NCBI GenBank assembly: GCA_951394405.1
Contig: OX596341.1
Span: forward strand, 1,116,001 to 1,180,000
Length of the DNA stretch: 64,000 nt
Direction: 5' to 3'
Origin: Coprinellus micaceus
Lineage: Eukaryota > Basidiomycota > Agaricomycetes > Agaricales > Psathyrellaceae
The position numbers were made by a program, and so were the translations under genes. Of this stretch, positions 55,620 to 64,000 are shown piece by piece. A model generated the notes under the pieces. It was given only the letters and a program-made list of their open reading frames with translations. It was not told the origin of the DNA and did not search any database. Numbering within the stretch: the first letter of the stretch is position 1; each line of letters opens with the position of its first letter.

Positions 55620-56936
55620 TCAGTCTACATCCTCGGAGGTAGGCTGTAGATCCAACCTGAACACGCGCTGGACGCCTACGGCCATGTCCTGAGCAGCAAA
55701 GACGTCCTTTTCCCGCACGCTCATCTTCTGGTACCACTTTTGGTCGCCACACTTGGCGTCGTTCTCGAGACGATATACCCTAAACCCACCCAAGTCGGCC
55801 CTCCCCTCCCCAACCTGGAAGGCATGGCCCCAAGTCGCCTGTCTTCGGATCTCATCCTGAGAGTCACGCGCGTTGGGTACCCAGGTACCGGATGGCGTTT
55901 CTGGGGGGATAATTTGGATGTTGGCGGTGGGTGGGGGCGCAGCTCCGTCCACGGGCTCAGCCCTCTCGGTCTCCCCGCGTGGCTGGTGCTCATCGCGTCT
56001 GTTGTGGTCAATGTCTTCAAGTGTATCTCCGACCTCCTCCTTGGGTTCTTTCTTTGGCTCGGGGACCAGCCAGACTCCCACATATTTCTCCCCCTGGTAC
56101 CACCCATCATTCACCAGCTCCCCCTCAATCCCGGCGTCCACCTCAGCGACCCAGGGAAATTTCTTGTATCGCAGGTACGCTGGGGAAGGGCGACCGTTTC
56201 TGTTTCGAGTGAGGATAGCAACAACATGGGATCCACCATCTGGGTAGGGAACTGGCGTGGTGTCATAAGGATCGGGTCGGTCGGGGCCGCGGGGAAGTGA
56301 GTCCAGGTTGGCCATCCAATCCTCCAAGAACATTTTAGGATATTGGGAGAGGTCGTTCTTGGACTCCCAGGGGATGGGCAGTGCGGCTCCGGAAGCGTCC
56401 TCGGCGAGTTGACGTTCTACGTGCTTGGGCAGAGGAGCATCGTCGTCCGAGTCCGGTGTCCCAGGGCGAGAGGGAGGTTCGACTTCCAGATCGGAGGCAG
56501 AGCCCTCCTCCTCGGCAAGGGTTAACAATTTGAGGCGATCATCGACCCGAGCTTTAGAGCCGGTGGGAGGCGAAGGTTCGGAAGTAGATGCCAGGTTGGG
56601 GCTCAGGTCAAAGCTAGCCCGACGCATTGCATGTCTGATACGAGGCTTGCGCTTCTGCTGAGGGTCTCCGGGAGCTGGAGCAGCTGGACGACTAGGGCCA
56701 ATGTGGATGAAACCGATGGGCCGGGCTCCAGGTTGCAAACCATCTTGAGCATCAGGGAAGCCCTCAACCGAGGCGAGAGGGGGTGCTGAGGACCCGGATG
56801 CAGGCGAGCTGGCTTCGCCGTTCTGGAGGAGCGTCGAACTTGACGCGGGGATGTAGAGTGTTGGGCCCAATTCTGGAGTTTGGATGTTCGGCGAAGGGGG
56901 AGGAGGGGGAGGGATCGAGGGATGAAGAGGATCCAT
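55620..56936 (-). CDS. Hypothetical protein, intronless
   Basis: 438 aa from ATG at 56936 to a stop at 55620. The N-terminal 190 residues are Pro/Ser/acid-rich and probably disordered (start MDPLHPSIPPPPPPSP). Residues about 200-300 look folded (FLEDWMANLDSLPRG; HVVAILTRNRNGRPSP; YQGEKYVGVWLVPEP). A charged linker and a second folded stretch (DLGGFRVYRLENDAKC; QDMAVGVQRVFRLDL) follow. I do not recognise a family. It has the size, strand, intronless structure and disorder-then-Trp-rich layout of the gene at 58028, but no aligned motif. Confidence 0.6.
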   Translation of the reverse strand: MDPLHPSIPPPPPPSPNIQTPELGPTLYIPASSSTLLQNGEASSPASGSSAPPLASVEGFPDAQDGLQPGARPIGFIHIGPSRPAAPAPGDPQQKRKPRIRHAMRRASFDLSPNLASTSEPSPPTGSKARVDDRLKLLTLAEEEGSASDLEVEPPSRPGTPDSDDDAPLPKHVERQLAEDASGAALPIPWESKNDLSQYPKMFLEDWMANLDSLPRGPDRPDPYDTTPVPYPDGGSHVVAILTRNRNGRPSPAYLRYKKFPWVAEVDAGIEGELVNDGWYQGEKYVGVWLVPEPKKEPKEEVGDTLEDIDHNRRDEHQPRGETERAEPVDGAAPPPTANIQIIPPETPSGTWVPNARDSQDEIRRQATWGHAFQVGEGRADLGGFRVYRLENDAKCGDQKWYQKMSVREKDVFAAQDMAVGVQRVFRLDLQPTSEDVD

Positions 56937-58027
56937 GTTATTGATAGGGTGGGTGCTTGTCGAGGTAGTTAGGGAAAAGACGGCAAATATACGTTGGGTT
57001 GGTCGACGGGAAGCGCCGTATGGCTAGAAGCGACACCTCGTCGTCGTCGTTGTGGATTTGGTGAAAGGAAGTGTGTTGTGAAGGTCGTACTTAGGATCTG
57101 CAGTATATAAGCACTGCGCACACGAGGCGCAATAATGGCTGCTGTCGAAACAATAAGCATGGGCTAAGCGCCTGTCCTCACCACCCGTGCATGGTAGCAA
57201 CGGTACCACAATAAGGCCCTTACCATCCAAAGGATTCTCTGAAGATGCCCATTGTGAGGCGATTGACAAACACAAAGGTTGTTGACCGATGAAGGGTCAT
57301 TGTCCCTCATTGTCATTGCTTTGATTTCGAAAGACGGCAAGAATCTGGGCCAGCAGCGCGCTCGCAAGAGCAAGACTCGGCTTAGTGCATCCTAATAAGC
57401 GATACCAATGAGCCAGTGCACTCATTGACACAGCTAGCAACGCAATGGCGTCGATCGGAAAGCAACTACGAAGACAATTGAGCCACCTCGAAACGGCGAT
57501 CATCGTTGATTGTCAACAAAAAGCGTACCTCATTGCGGATAGTGACGACGCTACACCATCACTTCCACAGCCTTTCTAGTGATCTCGTAGTAGATGAAGA
57601 CCATAGAGAATTCCGCATTGTCATTGTGGGTTCAGGTAGTGAGGGGTACAAAGACGCGGTGGTGGAAGGAAAGAAAGAGGTTCGGAAGCTGGAGCTGCCG
57701 TTACCAGCCGCGGCGGGGATGTCTTTCGAACTCCGCTGATTCTGCAGATAAGATTAAGAGATAGACGCCCTGGCCAATGTCACCAACACAGAGGCCCCTG
57801 AACGCTTGACGGCCTCCTTGAGATCGGAGCTTTAGGCGTCAGCGATCCCAAACCTTGAGCTTGTGGTGAGGTCTATACCTCGTTTTCTCATAACTTAATC
57901 TAGAGTACGCATAAATAAGAAATACAAGTTCACTGCAGCTCACAGTCCCCCCCTCATCTCCTAGATTTTACTGCACAATTTCTCGCATGCTATCGCTCAG
58001 GGACGCGGAGAGAGAAAAGGATGGGCG
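56937..58027. other. Intergenic region
   Basis: About 1.1 kb. One 68-codon minus-strand ORF (57297-57503) with hydrophobic stretches is the only candidate and has no other support. Confidence 0.4.
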
Positions 58028-59305
58028 TCATCGCGAAGAGCGCTGGGGGACAGGTCCGTGTGGGTAGACAGATGAGAGGAGCTTTTGGTCGTCGTCGAGG
58101 TGCTTCTTGATAACGACGTAGTACCTTGGACGACTGTTGATAGTGTTGCTATCGTCTCTTTTGTCGACATTCATCGAGTCAAGAGTAGATCGAGGAGCAA
58201 CGTTCGAGAGTGGGGTTAGAGAAGCAGAAACAGGATCGTCACGGGAGGCACTTGTGCCAAGATCGAGAGCCCGCTGGACAACTGTGAAGTATTCCTCGAA
58301 GTATGCAGCACCGCCGTGTTCCCGACCCTCACCTGGTCCCACAACATCAGCACGAGCTCTCACATAAGAAGGCTTGTCCTCGGTAGGTTGTGGCCTCTCC
58401 TCCTCGTCGCCAGTCTTCCCATCGCTGGGGGCATCGACCAACCACTCCCCAACATTCTCGTCATCCCACTCCCTAAGCACACTCCTCCTCCCGTCAGGCG
58501 CTTGCTGCACGATCCTCGCCTTCTTCCTGAACGTCAATCGGTCCCTCACCAACCACTCAATCTCACAAATGAACGGGATCCAGGTCGCCGTGTATCCGAG
58601 CCCTCGGTCCACATATGGGAACCCGGCGGGCTTGTGCCACACCCCACCTAGCCTTGGTTCTCCCGAGTCAACGTGCGGAGGGCCGTAGTGAGTATGGGCC
58701 TTGGGTGATTGGGAATTGAAGTCAGAAGAGGAGTGTGTTTGGAGCCAGCTGTGGATCGCCTTAGACTTGTCTTCGTCGTCGTTCTGAGGGAGGAAACCTG
58801 GCCAGATCGGAGCGTCCGTACCCTCTGGTGGGTTACAATCGATAGACATCCTTTCGTCGCAGTCCTGAGCAAAGCCAACGGTAGACGGAGCAGAGGATGG
58901 ACTTTCAGAATCCTCGAAGCCGCTGCGCCCCCTTCGTTGAAGGTCCAGTTCGCCGAGAACCGCTTTGACCACGGCCTCCTCATCCGCCTCGTCTTCGTCT
59001 ATATCGATTTCGACGACATCGCCGTCGCTGTCCCTGCCCTCAAATCCCTGTATAGTCGAGCGTGGAACGAATCTCGCAGTACCTCCGCGAACCTCAACAA
59101 ACCTAATAGTGTATGGAGAGTGTTTCGCGCGACGGGACGTGCGCCGGGAGGCGATGCTGGCTTGAGTGTTGGAACTGGGGGCGATACCATCGGCACGGTG
59201 CACTGGCCCACTGGGAGGGCAAGTATCTGGGGTGTTTCCTGAGCCCGGCTGACGTCGAATAGGGCTAGTAACCTTGTGAAGTGCGGTGGGGCATACGGAG
59301 GCCAT
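58028..59305 (-). CDS. Hypothetical protein, intronless
   Basis: 425 aa from the first ATG (MASVCPTALHKVTS); the frame is open a little further upstream without ATG. N-terminal 180 residues: basic patches (RRTSRRAKH) then a strongly acidic run (EIDIDEDEADEE), likely disordered. The central region looks folded and Trp-rich (GGVWHKPAGFPYVDRGLGYT; TWIPFICEIEWLVRDRLTF; WDDENVGEWLVD). It ends in a short lysine-bearing segment (YYVVIKKHLDDDQK). No family recognised. Confidence 0.58.
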   Translation of the reverse strand: MASVCPTALHKVTSPIRRQPGSGNTPDTCPPSGPVHRADGIAPSSNTQASIASRRTSRRAKHSPYTIRFVEVRGGTARFVPRSTIQGFEGRDSDGDVVEIDIDEDEADEEAVVKAVLGELDLQRRGRSGFEDSESPSSAPSTVGFAQDCDERMSIDCNPPEGTDAPIWPGFLPQNDDEDKSKAIHSWLQTHSSSDFNSQSPKAHTHYGPPHVDSGEPRLGGVWHKPAGFPYVDRGLGYTATWIPFICEIEWLVRDRLTFRKKARIVQQAPDGRRSVLREWDDENVGEWLVDAPSDGKTGDEEERPQPTEDKPSYVRARADVVGPGEGREHGGAAYFEEYFTVVQRALDLGTSASRDDPVSASLTPLSNVAPRSTLDSMNVDKRDDSNTINSRPRYYVVIKKHLDDDQKLLSSVYPHGPVPQRSSR

Positions 59306-59445
59306 CGTAGCGAACTGGAAGGCGGCTGAGGTGGGCAAGAAGTTAGTCGAGGCACGGTCAGCTCAAATGTGAGAAAGATAGCCTAGAATGAAGGTTCGAT
59401 ATTTGAGGCGTCGACAAGGTCCTTTATAGGGTCACCACAGCCCCA

Positions 59446-60342
59446 TCAGTGGCACACAGTCCTAAGCACCTCTGAAATGGGCGACGGAAGTGCTTTGATC
59501 GATCCCTGGCAACCAGACGCCTCCTTCGCGACCCAGGACGCAAATGGCAAGGCACTCGAGAGCCACAGAGAATGGCCCATGAGATGGCGTTTGGCTTGGG
59601 TCGCGTGCATCGCGAAGGTATGGGGGAAAGCGGAGACGGCCTGTTGTCAGGGTTCCTTCCGCCAGACGCCACGGGGTCAAGAGGTTTGAGAGAGCTATCG
59701 TGGTTACCAAGACCAAGGCTGAGGGAGACATACCATGGTCCCTGAGGTGAAGAGGCCTCCCATGCTCAGACAATGGGCGCGGAAACGGCCACGCCGATTG
59801 CAGCCAAAGGTTGGCCAAAGGCCTTCATCATCACTGCCGATGAGAACTAGGGTCCATGTTGACAGCAAAGAAGGAGTTGTTCGTAGGAATCCAGAACGAT
59901 TCTGCCCAGCTGATACTGCGACCACCGCGTCGTCGGATCCTGGGATTGGATTGAAGAGAGATAACGGGAAGGTTCCCGAGATATGAAAACGCGTATAGAA
60001 GTCCTTCGAAAGGAAGCGATTTGTCGTATCTAAATAAACCAGGGCGCCCACCGAGATGGTGAAACCAGTGGCGGAACTTGCACTGCTGTCACAATTTGGC
60101 CTTGGAGCACACCAGGTGACTTCGAGTGAGACGCCAGGGTTTTGACAGTTGTTGGCCGCCCGCGGCTTGGTTGAGAAGCTTTCCTCGACGGGCTCTCCCG
60201 ATTCTTCATCCGTCGTGCACAAGAAGGGCTTCTAGTAAGTGAGGGTGCTATAATAGCTCGAATCTAGAGGCTGACGAACGTGCCGGAGCAAGGTTAATGA
60301 GGCTGACAGAGGGGAGAAGAACAAACTCAAGATACGCACCAT
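59446..60342 (-). CDS. Hypothetical protein, uncertain model
   Basis: Proposed exons (high to low) 60342-60340, 60231-59734, 59640-59446; introns 108 and 93 nt; 231 aa. Supported by a 166-codon open exon with a good acceptor (TACTAG), a GTATGT donor and an in-frame last exon after ACAACAG. The start is weak: exon 1 would be just the ATG before a GTGCGT donor. No domain recognised. The segment FLSKDFYTRFHISGTFPLSL and a Gly/Ser-rich stretch suggest a beta-rich fold. The introns are longer than is usual here, so alternatives are likely. Confidence 0.35.
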
Positions 60343-60958
60343 GGCTCGTTATATCGGACCTTCCCTGATGAACTGCCAAAGCGTGGCCAATTTGCGGTGC
60401 AGAAGTGTGCATATGTGGCGACACCCGCCTCCATAGCCCGCGAATTTTTCGTGGTTGCCGACGACGCGTAAACGGAACTTTGGGGTTGTCACTGGGTCAC
60501 AAGTCCGCTGTCGGATAACGGCTAGTTGGTGGTCTGACTCTCTTGGCTCCCGCTTCCATCTCTCCCTCTCCCTCCCCGCGTCCCCCCGGCGCCCTGCCTG
60601 GGCACTGAATCCACGAAGACAGCTGCTTGGGGCAGACCTGGAATGCAGAAGCCCACCGTAAAAGGCTCATCGCGCGCTCTACTGCGGTTGAAAGACCCCG
60701 AAAGGTTCACGTTCGTTCGTCTTCGTTTCGCATATGGTACTGGGCGTTCCGAGGCCAGCCGTCGTCGCGAGGGGTCGGAGGCAGCGGAATAATGACGGCG
60801 ATTCGACGATGGGCAAGAAATTGGAGGAATACGCCGAAAGGGGAAGGAGTATGGTGCGTGATTTCCATCATCGTTGTGACGTCGTTTTCCTTCATCTTGA
60901 CCTCCTTCAGTGCCCCATCGACGAAGAGCTCCCCGTCCACAACTTCCAGCACTCCCAG
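60343..60958. other. Upstream region of the trehalose gene
   Basis: Contains stop-free frames on + (60734 onward) and -, but the conserved start is placed at 60959. A short 5' exon could lie here. Confidence 0.35.
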
Positions 60959-63900
60959 ATGAGCTCCTTCAGGAACCATAGGGTCGTCATCGCCTCTCTC
61001 TTCCTCCCCTCCACCGTCGTTGTCGGCGAGTCTGAACCAGCGACTCCAGAACGACTTTCCTTGGGCAATCATGCCCCCGTATCGATTCCTGCCATCGCCC
61101 AACGTCTGGCCAAGGATGCTGGCAAGCCACTGAAGAGTGCTCTGTCCAACAAGCCATCCCTTCAGCCGGCGCATAACTCCCACAGCAGGTCGAACAGCGC
61201 AACCGGAGCGATCCTGAGCATCGTCGAGGATCTCAGGGACAAGGTACGCCGATATCGGACTTACCGAGCCCGAGATAGCCCCTGGCTGACCTGCGATATC
61301 TAGTCCCGGCAACCCTCTCTGGCCCAGGAAAAGCAAGACAGGCCGACTATCTTCACGAAGCTGACCCGGTTCGCTGAGGAGACTGCTACCCCGCAGCCCG
61401 AGCGCAATGGCACCTCTCAGTCGGAAAACGACGGAGGTCTGCTTGCTTCCCTGCCTTCTCCCACCAGGAAGCACCAGACTACGCACGCCGAGACCCAGGG
61501 TACCCCTCGTATTCAGCGACGGAAATCAAGATCAATGTCCAAGTCTGGCCGTCGCCGTGCACCTTCCGCCTCGTCGCCCGTCGTCGAGGATTCCCACCGC
61601 CCCACGGAGAACTGGCACTTCGAGCAGAGCACCACCTGTAACGGCGGGCTTAGGAACGCCGTCGATAGCGTCAGCGAGCGCTTAAGGAAGAAGCTCTGGG
61701 TCGGTACCCTCGGTACCGTCACTGATGAGTTCAAGGAGGACCTCCGAACCTCCATCGACGACAGGCTGTGTAGCCAACGCGACAGTGTCCCTGTCTGGAT
61801 TCCCGATGCAGAGTTCCAGAGTGCATACGACGAGTTCTGTCACCAGGTACGTATCGCTAGTCCCCAGCCGTTGTTGTCTGGCTAACGGAATATCCAGGTC
61901 CTCTGGCCCGCCCTGCACTACGCCATCCCCGACGCACCCAAGACCAAGATGTTCTACGAGTCTGCCACTTACAAGCAATACGTTTCGGTCAACCAGCGCT
62001 TCGCCGAAACCATCGCCTCGGTCTACCAGGAAGGCGACGTTATCTTCGTCAACGACTACCACCTGATGCTCCTCCCTCTGATGTTGCGCAAACTCCTCCC
62101 GCACGGCGCCGCCATTGGCTTTTTCATGCACGTCGCCTTCCCCACCTCTGAAATCTTCCGGTGCTTGGCCATGCGCAAGGAGCTTCTGCTCGGTATCCTT
62201 GGCGCTGACTTTGTCGGATTCCAGACGGCCAACTACGCCAGGCACTTCAGGCAGACCGTCAGCCGTATCTTGGCCTTTGAGGCGTTGCCGAAGGGTATTC
62301 AGCTTCCTGAGGACAAGAAGGTCGGGGACAGTGGGGACTCTGCCCCTGGGGAATCGTCGCGTGTCCGTGACGGGCTTGGAGAGCGGGGACGGTTCGTCGA
62401 CGTCGCGTCAGTACCCATGGGCATTGATGTCGTCCAGCTCAGGGAGAAGAAGTGAGTGTTGTCATCTGGAATCGTCGGCTAAGTCGTCCTTGCTCATTCA
62501 ACTCTAGGGAGGACCCTGAAGTCGAGGAGTGGGTCCAGGTCCTCAAGCAGCGCTACACAGGCATGAAGCTCATCGTTGGTCGCGATAAGCTCGACGATAT
62601 CCAGGTATGTATCGTCATCCCTTCCGTCATGGACTCCAACTGACGGCATATCGCAGGGTGTACGTCACAAGATTGCCGCGTTCGAATCCTTCCTCGACAA
62701 GAATCCCGAATGGCAAGGAAAGGTTGTCCTCATTCAGGTTGCCCTACAGACCACTGAGAGCAACGAGCTTGCCGGTGGCGTCGCCGACGTCGTGTCTCGT
62801 ATCAACTCGCGGTTCTCGACGCTCACGTACCAGCCGGTCGTGTTCCTGCATACCCAGGATTTGACCTTCAGTCAATACCTTGCCCTTTTGACTGTTGGTG
62901 ATGCGTTCATTGTGACGAGTTTGCGTGAGGGTATGGCTCTTAGGACCCACGAGTTCATCGAGTGCCAGGAGAACCGTTTCGGGGCTCTGATTCTGAGTGA
63001 GGTACGACGTTTACGTATAATAGATGACCGTTGTCCTAATTTCCTGCCTAGTTCACTGGAAGTTACAGCTACAGCGGCTTCCGAAGCTGTATCGCTATCA
63101 ACCCCTGGGATTACCGTGGAACCTCTGCAGCTATTTCCAAGGTATGCCCCCTTGACCTCCCATTACTACTCCTCGCTAACGCGCATTCCAGGCCTTGACC
63201 ATGAGCAAAGAAGAAGCTCAGTCTCGATGGGAGGACCTCCACAACCATGTCACCACCCAAACCGCGCAGAGCTTCATCACCACCTTCCTTCACCGCACCA
63301 TCCGCTCGCACACCTCTCACATTGCCTCCCTCTCCTCCGCCGAGGACCCCGACACCGTTCCCGTCTTCAACCTCCCCCGCATGCTCCCCAGATACAAGCA
63401 CTCCATGAAGCGCCTCATCCTCGTCGACTTTGAGGGCACTCTCTGGCGCCGCGACCTCAGTAAGGACGGTATGCAGTGCAGGATGCTTAGGAAGGAGGAG
63501 GAGTGGAGCGAAGATGATGAGGCGTGGCCGAAGGATAGTGTTGAGATTTTGAAGACGCTTGCGGATGATAAGAAGAATGAGGTGTGGGTCCTTAGCGGGC
63601 TGGTGAGGACTGGGATCTTGGGCAAGCTTTCGAAGGTTGCCCCGAAGGTCGGAATCATTGCCGAGAATGGATGCTTCATTAGGACAAGGCCGACAAGGGG
63701 ACAGGAGGGTCAGTGGCTTAGTATGGTTTCGCAGTTCAATATGACCTGGAAGAGTGCCTGCATGGAGATCCTGCACTACGTAGGTCCCCCTCCTTCCCAT
63801 CTTCTACTGCTACGTTACTAAATTCTTTTTGCGCAGTTCACCGAGCGCACTCCCGATTCCTTCATCGAAGAACGCGAGGCTTCCCTCGTCTGGCGCTTCT

Positions 63901-64000
63901 GGAGCGGCGACGCCGAGGCCGACGAGAACAACACCGACCGCCAATGGGCTCGCCGTCAAGCAGCTGAGGCTCAAAACCACATCTTCGATTCTCTCGGAGA
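60959..64000 (+). CDS. Trehalose-6-phosphate synthase/phosphatase-family protein, Tps3/Tsl1-like (3' end outside window)
   Basis: Eight exons seen: 60959-61243, 61304-61846, 61898-62451, 62508-62604, 62657-63001, 63052-63141, 63192-63779, 63837 onward; introns 50-60 nt, all in phase. Start MSSFRNHRVVIASLFLPSTVVV; residues 60-220 are Ser/Arg-rich and disordered. The glycosyltransferase-20 region starts near LWVGTLG (226) with FVNDYHLMLLPLMLRKLLP and GFFMHVAFPTSEIFR. The canonical RDGMNL donor-binding box is REGMAL here. The phosphatase-like region has LVDFEGTL (Asp717, Glu719) where HAD phosphatases have DxDGT. Both changes point to a regulatory or structural subunit of the trehalose synthase complex rather than an enzyme. 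Runs off the right edge. Confidence 0.88.

Noticed and set aside
57297..57503. 68-codon minus-strand ORF with hydrophobic stretches
   Set aside because: Starts with ATG but is short, isolated and without recognisable signal or family.
58709..59242. 177-codon plus-strand ORF
   Set aside because: Lies opposite the intronless gene at 58028-59305 and reads as its shadow.
60707..61486. 259-codon minus-strand ORF
   Set aside because: Opposite the 5' exons of the trehalose-family gene, whose frame has family motifs and splice sites; the minus ORF has none.
1..64000. CRISPR array, rRNA genes, origins or bacterial-type operons
   Set aside because: None seen; intron-rich eukaryotic layout throughout.

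Overview
The window reads as nuclear DNA of an agaricomycete-type basidiomycete. Nearly every gene is cut by introns of about 50-70 nt with GTRNGT donors and CTRAY-like branch points. It carries a CaaX-ended, MDSFTTL-starting peptide of the homobasidiomycete pheromone type, HGDLK/DLG-type TKL-like kinases, MYND-finger proteins and Ty3/gypsy retroelement coding sequence. Species cannot be told. All exon coordinates were worked out by eye from reading frames, splice sites and comparison between paralogues inside the window.

Left arm (1-11.4 kb): a Ty3/gypsy retroelement, cut by the window edge. Gag-protease and pol (RT, RNase H, integrase) are on the + strand. Between pol and a second polypurine tract lie two spliced genes on the opposite strand (5.2-6.4 kb and 7.2-9.6 kb), followed by a putative long 3' LTR.

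Repeat-rich middle (11.4-33.4 kb): a dispersed repeat (about 12.55, 15.4, 19.26 and 22.74 kb) matches the upstream region, and once also exon 1, of a single-pass membrane protein gene that has two intact tandem copies (23.6 and 27.3 kb). One repeat copy is split by a 1.9-kb terminal-inverted-repeat element with a 7-bp target duplication, which itself holds a 0.5-kb MITE-like element. Between the repeats sit a TKL-like kinase (15.8 kb, -) and a degenerate P-loop GTPase-like gene (20.5 kb, -). A roughly 350-390-bp tandem repeat fills 30-31.6 kb.

Central gene block (33.4-46 kb): a second copy of the kinase (33.4 kb, +), a MYND-finger protein (35.2 kb, -), a 2.5-kb tandem duplication carrying two more GTPase-like genes (one broken by a single-base insertion), a pheromone-precursor-like gene with an internal duplication, a signal-peptide/single-TM protein, and mitochondrial ribosomal protein uS19m.

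Right arm (46.6-64 kb): an acidic protein, then a tail-to-tail pair sharing a related N-terminal lectin-like domain. One of the pair continues into a transmembrane tail, the other into an aerolysin/ETX-like predicted pore-forming region. These are followed by a MYND/TPR-like protein, an intron-containing tRNA-Gly(GCC), two intronless unknown proteins, one uncertain small gene, and the 5' part of a trehalose-6-phosphate synthase/phosphatase-family gene with altered catalytic residues that runs off the window. Housekeeping genes (uS19m, tRNA, trehalose) lie on the right. Transposons and young paralogue families dominate the left two thirds.
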